The notes below the pieces were generated by a model. It was not told the DNA's origin. It searched no databases and saw only the letters and a program-made list of their open reading frames with translations. From NCBI GenBank assembly GCA_900552555.1, contig URZW01000001.1, forward strand, positions 62,001-126,000: 64,000 nucleotides of DNA, written 5' to 3'. The position numbers and the translations under genes are program-made. The stretch comes from an uncultured Clostridium sp. (GTDB lineage Bacteria; Bacillota; Clostridia; TANB77; CAG-508). Of the stretch, positions 1-6,794 are shown one piece after another; position 1 is the first letter of the stretch, and each line of letters starts with the position of its first letter.

Positions 1-670
1 TCAAAATATCTTGTATCAGATTTCCTATAAAATTTATCATAAACAAAATAATAGGTTCTAATACACTTGTAGTTGTCAAACTTCCTGTATATAACATTAG
101 TGATACCAACACAGGTATAAGAGTATTCATAAATCCTACCAAATTTGTTGATGTTTCTTTAACTAAGTTAATTATGTCTGAGAAATTTCCCATAATTATA
201 GTTACAATTGCTATATATTGAACATAGTAAATCAATTTAGAAATATTATCATTTTCAAGGCTTTCACTAATTGATTTTAAAATGCTATGTATAATTATAA
301 TGACCAAAATACTAACCAAACTTTTAATTCCCGTTTGAACTTCTTTTCCTAATAAATTTAGTACCTTTTTGTAAATTTTAGAGTTATCTATATCACCTTT
401 AATTGCTGAATTTAATATATCTCCTACATCTATATCTTCAAAAAAATCACCTGTATATTGTTTTGAATTTTGTATAAAAGATGTTATTCCAAATGTTTCT
501 TCTTGACTTGCTATTGCATTTTGGTCTATATCTGCACTCAAACTTGTTATTGGTTGTATTATGATGACTATGAAAATAATTATTAGCAAAATGTCCCTTT
601 GGGGACGGTTCTTTTTGGGACATCGTAGTAAAAAAGGACATTTTTTATTCAATTTTGTAATTATTTCCAT
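1..670 (-). CDS. spoIIIAE: Stage III sporulation protein AE (partial, C-terminus beyond the window)
   Basis: Membrane component of the SpoIIIA-SpoIIQ channel between mother cell and forespore. The frame is open from an ATG at 670, preceded by GGAGG, and runs off the window edge, so about 223 codons are visible. The protein has a hydrophobic signal-like segment (LLIIIFIVIIIQP) near residues 28-40, a soluble stretch, then membrane segments such as SLVSILVIIIIHSIL and FMNTLIPVLVSLML, as in SpoIIIAE. It follows spoIIIAC and spoIIIAD in the conserved order. Oddity: residues about 10-28, before the signal segment, are encoded by a copy of the dispersed GGGGACGGTTCT repeat, giving CPFLLRCPKKNRPQRD. 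No better-supported start lies downstream, so the repeat appears to be translated. Confidence 0.9.
   Translation of the reverse strand, partial: MEIITKLNKKCPFLLRCPKKNRPQRDILLIIIFIVIIIQPITSLSADIDQNAIASQEETFGITSFIQNSKQYTGDFFEDIDVGDILNSAIKGDIDNSKIYKKVLNLLGKEVQTGIKSLVSILVIIIIHSILKSISESLENDNISKLIYYVQYIAIVTIIMGNFSDIINLVKETSTNLVGFMNTLIPVLVSLMLYTGSLTTTSVLEPIILFMINFIGNLIQDIL
591..641. repeat. Copy of the GGGGACGGTTCT dispersed repeat, inside spoIIIAE
   Basis: The stretch TTTGGGGACGGTTCTTTTTG, flanked by TGTCC and GGGACA, matches copies near 10416, 13412, 17340, 29279 and 42352. The following bases (CATCGTAG, then AAAAAAGGACA) also match the flank of the right arm near 10501-10520 read on the other strand. 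The shared unit is therefore about 50 bp. It lies wholly within the 5' coding part of spoIIIAE. Confidence 0.8.
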
Positions 671-735
671 TGTTTTGTCCTCCTTCCATCCCTTCATCGT
701 GATGCCTTAATCTGTATTCTTAAAATCTGAAAAAA

Positions 736-1122
736 TCAGGGTAAAATTTTTAGTATAATCTCCAACAAGCTTGAAATTATTGGTATTGACATTGATATAA
801 TAATTATCTTACTACCAATTTCTATTTTACTTGCAATTGCTGCTTCCCCAGAATCCTTACATATACTTACTGCAAATTCTGATAAAAATGCAATTCCTGT
901 AATCTTTATTAATAATGCTATAAATTGTGTGTTAATTGAAAATTTATCTTCTATTGATTGTATTAAATTTATTATTCCTGTCAGCCTGTCCATTACTAAA
1001 ATTAAAATCAATATGCCTGTTAGAATACTTATAAAAATAGCATATTCCGGCCTATATTGTTTTAGCATTATTATTATAACCAGCGCAATTAAAGCAATTC
1101 CTACTATTTTAATAATTTCCAT
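736..1122 (-). CDS. spoIIIAD: Stage III sporulation protein AD
   Basis: Small integral membrane protein of the SpoIIIA channel. Its 128 residues match the family's usual length of about 130. Four hydrophobic segments are visible: residues about 5-18, 28-46, 65-88 and 100-125. The stretch FIALLIKITGIAFLSEFAV followed by CKDSGEAAIASKIE is typical of SpoIIIAD/AC. The start has GAAAGGG about 7 bases upstream. It lies 51 bp after spoIIIAC and 65 bp before spoIIIAE, so it should be cotranscribed. In other spore formers the operon is expressed in the mother cell by sigma-E; I could not identify that promoter with confidence here. Confidence 0.92.
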   Translation of the reverse strand: MEIIKIVGIALIALVIIIMLKQYRPEYAIFISILTGILILILVMDRLTGIINLIQSIEDKFSINTQFIALLIKITGIAFLSEFAVSICKDSGEAAIASKIEIGSKIIIISMSIPIISSLLEIILKILP

Positions 1123-1173
1123 TATATGCCCTTTCTTTTTTAGGATTTAGGCAGTCCCCCTCAATCCCATTTT

Positions 1174-1368
1174 TTATAAATTGAATAATGTTCTTACAGT
1201 GTCAAATAATCCACTTATTTCTTTTATTACCATAGTCAAAACAATAACAAGACCTGCAAGAGTGGTCATCATTGCTTGGTCTTCTCTACCTGCTCTTACC
1301 AAAACTTGATATAAAACCGCAACTAAAATTCCAATCGCTGCTATCTTAAATAATAAATCTATACTCAT
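1174..1368 (-). CDS. spoIIIAC: Stage III sporulation protein AC
   Basis: A 64-residue protein with two transmembrane segments (about 4-22 and 33-58), the standard size and topology of SpoIIIAC. The central loop LVRAGREDQAMMTTLAG matches the family's conserved RAGREEQA region. The start has AGGGGG seven bases upstream. It sits between the frameshifted spoIIIAB and spoIIIAD in the canonical order. SpoIIIAC is part of the mother-cell half of the SpoIIIA-SpoIIQ channel. Confidence 0.93.
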   Translation of the reverse strand: MSIDLLFKIAAIGILVAVLYQVLVRAGREDQAMMTTLAGLVIVLTMVIKEISGLFDTVRTLFNL

Positions 1369-1451
1369 ACAAAATCCCCCTAATTACATTTTATATTTAT
1401 ATCCAATAAATTTATTTAGTCTCAAAAACTTACACTATTTTAAATATACAG

Positions 1452-1962
1452 TTACATTAAAATAATAACTATAGCCATACCTATACTCATTCCTAGCTTT
1501 TTATATAATTTTTCATTTTTGTTTTTTTCTTCTTGAGCTTGTCTAATCTGTTCATCTAAAAAATTCTCTGTCACTTCAATTTGACTCAATTGTCCATCAC
1601 TATCCGTTATTCCGCAATAATTTTGAAAGTGATTTTATTGCTTGTTTGTCCCCCATATTCAAATTTCCCACATACTCATCAACTGATTTTTCAAACGCTA
1701 CGCTTGCTGAATCTGTTTCCATTTTTTCTATAGCATTTTTAAATAATTTTGATACATTCTTACTGGTATTTCCTGATATTTGTTTGAATATTTCTGGTAT
1801 TGGTTCATATGTAAATTTTATTTTCGATTTAAATATGTTCAATGCATTTTTAATTTCTTCTAGCTCGTCTACCCTGAATTTATATTTTTGTGATATATAT
1901 TTGCCTATTAAGGCTGATGATATAAAAACTAAAAAAAGCATACAATATTTTATAAACTGCAT
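1452..1962 (-). pseudogene. spoIIIAB: Stage III sporulation protein AB, interrupted by a +1 frameshift
   Basis: The first 115 or so codons encode a SpoIIIAB N-terminus (membrane segment at 4-22, then the soluble helical region), but the frame stops at 1600. In the next frame the coding strand continues LGITDSDGQLSQIEVTENF, then a charged helix (LDEQIRQAQEEKNKNEK) and the C-terminal membrane helix GMSIGMAIVIILM, ending at 1452. That is exactly the missing SpoIIIAB tail. The span of 511 bp is 170 codons plus one base. Removing one base near 1614 (the C in TTGCGGA on the coding strand) restores a 169-residue protein of normal length. It may be a sequencing error, a recent mutation or recoding. 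The start has AAGGAG at good spacing. Confidence 0.85.
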
Positions 1963-2096
1963 TTTTCTTCTCCTTGCACTTTATTTTTTAATATTATATG
2001 CTTGTTATTTTATTTTAGAACTTTTTTTGTTTCTATTTTATATTTCATTATTTTGTTTGTTCCATTATACTTTAAACAAAAAAATCAAACTAAATA

Positions 2097-3419
2097 TTAA
2101 AATGGATCTTCAACTCCAAATTCAATTGGCTCTTGGTCTAAAAGCCTCAATTGTTTTTCTGTCAGATATTTTTTATCTATTACTACACTTAATACAAATT
2201 CATTGAAGAAATTATCATTCATAATATAATATCCATTTACTTTTTCTTTGTCTCCATAACTGTCTTCAATTTTCCACCTTTGTGGTTTATTGTCTATTAA
2301 ATTAACACCTGTAAAGGCCATAATATGATGCATGCTTATATCATATAAATTTAATGCTTCTTCTTTAGATAATATCTTCAATCCTAATGTATCTTCATAG
2401 TTGTATAATCTTGTATCTAAAATTCCCGATTTTTTATCTCTGAATTTTAAAATATGTGCTCCCATATATACTGGTAAATTATCTTTTAGTTGTTTTATAG
2501 TCAATTCTTTTAAATCTTCAATTGGTAAGTTTAAATATTTAACATAAGATTTTCTATAAACACTTCCTAAATGTTTCTTTTGATATACTTTATAATATTC
2601 TTTATTGTACATAGGTATATTCCCTATTGTTACAAAATTTTCTAATTTCAAATCCAAAAATCTATTTTTAAATTCAATTGGTGTTAAATTTTCTATTTTT
2701 TTATAATTACCACTTTTATCTTTATATTCAAAATCAAATTCTACTGTAGGTTCTCCATATATTTTACATAACAAAATATAATTTTCCTGTAAAAATTTAT
2801 TTTTTTCTTCTCTTAATGTATTTATATCTATTCCATTTTTCTTTAAATCTATTAATTTTAAAATATCCTTTTTTATTTTTTCAGTATACAAATATTCTAC
2901 TCTTTGCATAGCTGTACTTTCAACAGTATCAGGATTATATGAGTAAGGAATTATTCCATACTTATTTACTATAGATACAAACATATCCCAATAACCACCT
3001 TCTGAAACACAAAACTTTAATACTTCATCTTTATGAAGATAGTCAAAATCCACATTATCTAAATTTATTATATTTTCATATGCATTATTTGATTTCTCCA
3101 ATCTATCATAAAATGCAATATGATTATTAGATAATTCTAAATCCATAACATTCATGTCTAAATTTTTGGCTATATTATGTTTTATTAAATTTAATCCACC
3201 AAAAATCCAACATCTCCAATTATCCTTTTGATCATATCTTTTACTTTCTGGTAATTCAATATTAAAAATTGGTTGATTTTCTATTATGATATCTCTATTA
3301 ATACACGCATTTTCTAAACCATTTTTTGTTATTACATTCTCTATTATTTTGTTTGTCTTATCTGAATTATAATTTTTTCTAAATTTTTTAATTTGTTCCA
3401 TTGATATTTGATTTTCCAT
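2097..3419 (-). CDS. pepC: C1B-family cysteine aminopeptidase (bleomycin hydrolase/PepC-like)
   Basis: Cytosolic papain-fold aminopeptidase; this family forms self-compartmentalising hexamers. The 440 residues match the family length. The catalytic Cys70 lies in QKDNWRCWIFGGLN, with the oxyanion Gln64 six residues before it. The catalytic His is His365 in MHHIMAFTGV. Where the family has WKVENSWG, this protein has WKIEDSYG, so the expected catalytic Asn is Asp386. That substitution may change or reduce activity. The gene ends 134 bp before spoIIIAB and points the same way, occupying the place where spoIIIAA normally sits. It diverges from uvrB. Confidence 0.85.
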   Translation of the reverse strand: MENQISMEQIKKFRKNYNSDKTNKIIENVITKNGLENACINRDIIIENQPIFNIELPESKRYDQKDNWRCWIFGGLNLIKHNIAKNLDMNVMDLELSNNHIAFYDRLEKSNNAYENIINLDNVDFDYLHKDEVLKFCVSEGGYWDMFVSIVNKYGIIPYSYNPDTVESTAMQRVEYLYTEKIKKDILKLIDLKKNGIDINTLREEKNKFLQENYILLCKIYGEPTVEFDFEYKDKSGNYKKIENLTPIEFKNRFLDLKLENFVTIGNIPMYNKEYYKVYQKKHLGSVYRKSYVKYLNLPIEDLKELTIKQLKDNLPVYMGAHILKFRDKKSGILDTRLYNYEDTLGLKILSKEEALNLYDISMHHIMAFTGVNLIDNKPQRWKIEDSYGDKEKVNGYYIMNDNFFNEFVLSVVIDKKYLTEKQLRLLDQEPIEFGVEDPF

Positions 3420-3510
3420 TTTATCTATCTCCTTTTTTACAATATCTTATCATAAAAAAATTTTTTTTAAAACCTTTACTCTAATATTTTATGTTTATTT
3501 GTAAAATTTA

Positions 3511-3539
3511 TTGTATAAATAAATAGATTATGCTATAAT
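3511..3539 (+). promoter_or_regulatory. Sigma-A-type promoter of uvrB
   Basis: TTGTAT at 3511-3516 and TATAAT at 3534-3539 are separated by 17 bp, with an extended -10 TG just upstream. The leader to the uvrB ATG at 3666 is about 120 nt and contains a strong hairpin. Confidence 0.7.
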
Positions 3540-3584
3540 TATAACAATAACATTCAATTATCACTTAATAAAAATAACATAAGA

Positions 3585-3624
3585 AAAAGATATCACATTG
3601 CTTATCATTTATGTGATATCTTTT
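3585..3624 (+). promoter_or_regulatory. Perfect 14-bp hairpin in the uvrB leader
   Basis: AAAAGATATCACAT (3585-3598) and ATGTGATATCTTTT (3611-3624) are exactly complementary around a 12-nt loop. Only a short T run follows, so it resembles a weak terminator or attenuator. It could also shield the leader from decay. It lies between the promoter and the AAGGAGG site of uvrB. Confidence 0.55.
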
Positions 3625-3665
3625 CCTATAATAAATATATTTTATAAATCATAAAGGAGGTAAAA

Positions 3666-5624
3666 ATGTTTAAATTACATTCAGATTACCAGCCCACAGG
3701 TGACCAACCTAAGGCAATAGAATACCTATCAAAAGGAATAGAAGAAGGTAAAAAATTTCAAACATTACTAGGAGTAACAGGTTCTGGAAAAACATTCACA
3801 ATGGCAAATATAATAAACAAAGTTCAAAAACCAACATTAGTTCTAGCCCACAACAAAACACTAGCAGGACAATTGTATTCAGAATTCAAAGAATTCTTCC
3901 CAGAAAATAATGTTGAATACTTTGTATCTTATTACGACTACTATCAACCAGAAAGTTACATTCCAGCTTCTGACACATATATTGAAAAAGACGCATCTAT
4001 AAATGACGAAATTGACAAGCTTCGTCATTCTGCAACAGCATCATTATTTGAAACAAGAGATGTTATAATTGTTGCATCTGTTTCATGTATTTATGGTTTG
4101 GGTGACCCAATAGATTATGAGCACATGATAGTTTCTTTACGCCCTGGCATGCAAAAATCTAGAGAAGAAGTTATGAAAAAGCTGGTAAATATGCAATATT
4201 CAAGAAATGAAATCGATTTTAAAAGAGGTACTTTTAGAGCAAAAGGCGATATTTTGGAAATTTATCCATCTGACCAAAGTGAATCTGCAATAAGAGTTGA
4301 GTTTTGGGGTGATGAAATAGAAAAAATTCATGAAATCAACCCACTAACTGGTAAGGCTATAGCAGAAAGAGCTCATGTTATGGTATTCCCTAATTCTCAC
4401 TATGTTACAACTTCTGATAAAATGGAGCGTGCTCTTGTTACAATTAATGAAGAATTGCAAGAAAGAATTAAATACTTTAAAGATAATAATAAATTAATTG
4501 AAGCACAAAGAATTGATGAAAGAACAAATTTTGATATGGAAATGATGAAAGAAACTGGTTTCTGTCAGGGAATTGAAAATTATTCAAGACACATAAGTGG
4601 TAGGCCAGCTGGTTCTCCTCCATTTACCTTGTTCGATTACATGCCTAAAGATTTTCTTTTGTTAATAGATGAATCACATGCTACAATACCTCAAGTTAGA
4701 GCAATGTACAATGGTGACCGTGCTCGTAAAGATTCTTTAGTTAATTATGGTTTCAGACTTCCATCTGCATATGACAACAGACCTTTGAAATTTGAGGAAT
4801 TTGAAGAAAAAATTAATCAAGTTATCTTCGTTAGTGCAACACCTGCTGATTATGAAAAAGAACATAGCAAAGATAATGTTGTTGAACAAATTATTAGGCC
4901 AACTGGTCTTTTAGACCCTAAAATTGAAGTTAAACCTGTTTCAAATCAAATTGATGATTTAATTGAGCAAATTCGTATTAGAGTGGAAAAACATGAAAGG
5001 GTTTTGGTTACTACTCTTACTAAAAAAATGGCTGAAGATTTAACTTCATATTTACAAAGTTTGGATATTAAAGTTAATTATATGCATTCAGACATTAAAG
5101 CACTTGAAAGAATGGAAATTATAAGAAATCTTCGTTTAGGTGAATTTGATGTTTTAGTTGGTATAAATCTTTTAAGAGAAGGACTTGATATTCCTGAAGT
5201 TTCATTAGTGGCAATTCTAGATGCAGATAAAGAAGGTTTCTTACGTTCAGAGCGTTCTTTAATTCAAACTATTGGACGTGCTGCTAGAAATACTGACGGA
5301 ACAGTTATTATGTATGCTGACGAGCTTACTGATTCTATGGAAAAAGCAATTTCTGAGACTAACAGAAGACGTCGCATTCAAGAGCAATATAATCTTGAAC
5401 ATGGAATTACTCCTAAAACAATTAAAAAATCTATTAGAGATAATATTAGTATTACTAAGCAGGAAGATATTGGTGTTGAGTTTAAGATGGAAAATGCTGA
5501 TGATATTAAGAATACTATTGCTAAATTAACAGACGAAATGCTTAAATATGCTGCTTCTATGGAATTTGAAAAAGCTGCTGAGATTAGAGATAAAATTAAA
5601 GAATTGGAAAAATTATTAGGATAA
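3666..5624 (+). CDS. uvrB: UvrABC excinuclease subunit B
   Basis: Damage-verification helicase-like subunit of nucleotide excision repair; it loads from UvrA and recruits UvrC. The 652 residues match the family length. Visible motifs are Walker A GVTGSGKT (36-43), the damage-probing beta-hairpin region YYDYYQPESYIP (89-100), Walker B LLLIDESH near 335, the SAT motif in FVSATPADYE, helicase motif VI QTIGRAARN near 540, and a C-terminal UVR domain (about 613-650, AASMEFEKAAEIRDKI) that contacts UvrC. It starts eight bases after AAAGGAGG. It is the only long plus-strand gene in the window and carries its own promoter and terminator; uvrA is not in the window. Confidence 0.98.
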   Translation: MFKLHSDYQPTGDQPKAIEYLSKGIEEGKKFQTLLGVTGSGKTFTMANIINKVQKPTLVLAHNKTLAGQLYSEFKEFFPENNVEYFVSYYDYYQPESYIPASDTYIEKDASINDEIDKLRHSATASLFETRDVIIVASVSCIYGLGDPIDYEHMIVSLRPGMQKSREEVMKKLVNMQYSRNEIDFKRGTFRAKGDILEIYPSDQSESAIRVEFWGDEIEKIHEINPLTGKAIAERAHVMVFPNSHYVTTSDKMERALVTINEELQERIKYFKDNNKLIEAQRIDERTNFDMEMMKETGFCQGIENYSRHISGRPAGSPPFTLFDYMPKDFLLLIDESHATIPQVRAMYNGDRARKDSLVNYGFRLPSAYDNRPLKFEEFEEKINQVIFVSATPADYEKEHSKDNVVEQIIRPTGLLDPKIEVKPVSNQIDDLIEQIRIRVEKHERVLVTTLTKKMAEDLTSYLQSLDIKVNYMHSDIKALERMEIIRNLRLGEFDVLVGINLLREGLDIPEVSLVAILDADKEGFLRSERSLIQTIGRAARNTDGTVIMYADELTDSMEKAISETNRRRRIQEQYNLEHGITPKTIKKSIRDNISITKQEDIGVEFKMENADDIKNTIAKLTDEMLKYAASMEFEKAAEIRDKIKELEKLLG

Positions 5625-5680
5625 TTTTAAACATTTTATTTACATGATAAATATATTATAATATTTACTTTTTAATTTTT

Positions 5681-5711
5681 AAAGCGGGTCCAAATATGGA
5701 AACCCGCTTTT
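5681..5711 (+). terminator. Intrinsic terminator after uvrB
   Basis: AAAGCGGGT and ACCCGCTTTT form a GC-rich stem around a short loop and end in a T run. It sits 57 bp after the uvrB stop, and can also serve the convergent small-gene operon ending at 5717. Confidence 0.85.
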
Positions 5712-5716
5712 GTTAC

Positions 5717-5911
5717 TCATGACTTGGAAAGAACTAACTTTATATTGTCCTTTCTTTTCTTCTTTTTTATTATTTCAATTGGCCAAGTATGCTCATAGAT
5801 CATACCTTCTACAGTTTCATCTTCTCCAATCGAAACAGTCAGATTTTTTTTTGATTTATTGCTATTGACAAATTCATAAAGCTCATCAAAAATTTTTTTA
5901 TTGTCCACCAT
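5717..5911 (-). CDS. Small hypothetical protein (64 aa)
   Basis: I do not recognise this gene. It encodes a 64-residue soluble protein: an acidic N-terminal half (VDNKKIFDELYEFV, SIGEDETVEG) and a very basic end (IIKKKKRKDNIKLVLSKS). No membrane segment or cysteine motif is visible. The ATG follows a GAGAGGT site that overlaps the end of the 36-residue ORF upstream, so the two are translated from one short transcript. The near-consensus promoter is at 6072-6100, and the transcript probably ends at the uvrB terminator, which is symmetric. Confidence 0.6.
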   Translation of the reverse strand: MVDNKKIFDELYEFVNSNKSKKNLTVSIGEDETVEGMIYEHTWPIEIIKKKKRKDNIKLVLSKS

Positions 5912-5915
5912 GGTT

Positions 5916-6026
5916 TTAACCTCTCTTTTTTATTGTTATTATGACACTTCCCTTCTTTAATTCTTTTTCATTAACGATGTCTACAGGAATATCAATCATA
6001 TTCAGATACCGTCTAGTTTCTTCCAT
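5916..6026 (-). CDS. Very small hypothetical protein (36 aa)
   Basis: A 36-codon ORF begins at an ATG preceded by TTAGGAGGTACACTT, an excellent ribosome site. It reads MEETRRYLNM, then IDIPVDIVNEKELKKGSVII, and ends TIKKRG. It stops four bases before the next ATG at 5911. The strong ribosome site, tight coupling and dedicated promoter support translation. I do not recognise a family. The start IDIPVDIVNEKELKKGSV resembles a short beta-strand/turn element, but no function is claimed. Confidence 0.55.
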   Translation of the reverse strand: MEETRRYLNMIDIPVDIVNEKELKKGSVIITIKKRG

Positions 6027-6071
6027 AAGTGTACCTCCTAAATTCTGTAACATATACAAGTAACATTTGCA

Positions 6072-6100
6072 ATTGTACCAGATTTTTATATAAAAGTCAA
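6072..6100 (-). promoter_or_regulatory. Near-consensus sigma-A promoter of the 5717-6026 operon
   Basis: On the minus strand, TTGACT (6100-6095) and TACAAT (6077-6072) are 17 bp apart, with TGG directly before the -10. The leader to the ATG at 6026 is about 40 nt. Confidence 0.75.
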
Positions 6101-6138
6101 TTTATGTAAAGCCTTTTTTATTATTATAATCAACTTAT

Positions 6139-6372
6139 TTTACGGTTCAGTAATGAAATTTCTTTAAATACCTGTGAATAATATTTTGAATATATTTCGA
6201 ATGTGACCAAAATAGTGTTACAAATTCTTAAGTAAATGCTCTAAAGGGTCCTGTATTCGGGTATTGTTAGAGTATTTACATTAGAATTTGTTAACGTTAT
6301 GTCGGGAACCTGAGAAAATATGAAAAATATTATTCACAGGTATTTAAAGAAATTTCATTACTGAACTGTAAA
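6139..6372. mobile_element. MITE-like element, 234 bp, with long terminal inverted repeats and 8-bp target duplication
   Basis: The ends read inwards as TTTACGGTTCAGTAATG and, on the other strand, TTTACAGTTCAGTAATG. The arms stay nearly identical for about 49 bp (through CCTGTGAATAATATTTT). The inner parts are also imperfectly self-complementary: TTACAAATTCTTAAGTAAAT pairs with ATTTACATTAGAATTTGTTA. The whole element is thus a long near-palindrome with a small centre. CAACTTAT occurs directly outside both ends (6131-6138 and 6373-6380), as expected for an 8-bp target-site duplication. It holds no ORF. A transposase acting in trans would be needed; none is in the window. A diverged partial copy lies at 12271-12308. 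Confidence 0.85.
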
Positions 6373-6390
6373 CAACTTATATGAACTCTT

Positions 6391-6427
6391 AAAAAAAATC
6401 CCCAACGCAAAATATTTTACGTTGGGG
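6391..6427 (-). terminator. Intrinsic terminator of the 90-aa hypothetical gene
   Basis: CCCCAACG (6400-6407) pairs with CGTTGGGG (6420-6427), and the loop AAAATATTTT is itself self-complementary. On the minus strand the stem is followed by a run of eight T. It begins 10 bp past the stop at 6438. Confidence 0.88.
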
Positions 6428-6437
6428 TTGGAGACTT

Positions 6438-6704
6438 TTATTCGGCTTCAAAAGCCTCTTTGTTACATTTGAGTACACAGGATATTTTTAGTTTTGTATC
6501 TTCATCTATCTCTAATGTAACATTGTTGCAATCAAAGAATTCCATTACTCTCCTTTTTATTTCTGACTCAATAGAGTTCCGGAAAAGTAACTCTGGATCC
6601 TCAAGCTCCAAATCTTTGATTATAAGTTGCTTACCATCAGTTGCTTCATGTCGACGTACAATAAAAGTACAGTTTTCATTATCATGTTTCAAGTCAAATT
6701 GCAT
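6438..6704 (-). CDS. Hypothetical protein (88 aa), single-gene cassette
   Basis: I do not recognise this gene. The likely start is the second of two nearby ATGs, at 6704, because AAGGAG lies eight bases before it but only one base before the ATG at 6710. The product begins MQFDLKHDNENCTFIVRRHE, is acidic overall, has no membrane segment, and ends with a beta-rich stretch (VTLEIDEDTKLKISCVLKCN). It carries its own promoter (6746-6774) and a tight terminator, so it is a one-gene transcription unit. Codon use is more balanced than in the AT-rich neighbours, like the genes at 10647, 38574 and 42672. Confidence 0.65.
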   Translation of the reverse strand: MQFDLKHDNENCTFIVRRHEATDGKQLIIKDLELEDPELLFRNSIESEIKRRVMEFFDCNNVTLEIDEDTKLKISCVLKCNKEAFEAE

Positions 6705-6745
6705 AGTCATTCTCCTTATATACTAATTTATTTGTAACTAATAAT

Positions 6746-6774
6746 ATTATAAACTTAAAAGTTCAAAAAGTTAA
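6746..6774 (-). promoter_or_regulatory. Sigma-A-type promoter of the 6438-6704 gene
   Basis: On the minus strand, TTAACT (6774-6769) and TATAAT (6751-6746) are 17 bp apart. The leader to the ATG is about 35 nt. Confidence 0.6.
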
Positions 6775-6794
6775 CATAAAGTTAAGTGCATTTA

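Noticed and set aside
1990..2005. Possible sigma-E -10 (CATATAAT on the minus strand) upstream of spoIIIAB
   Set aside because: No convincing -35 element at the right distance, and AT-rich sequence makes chance matches likely.
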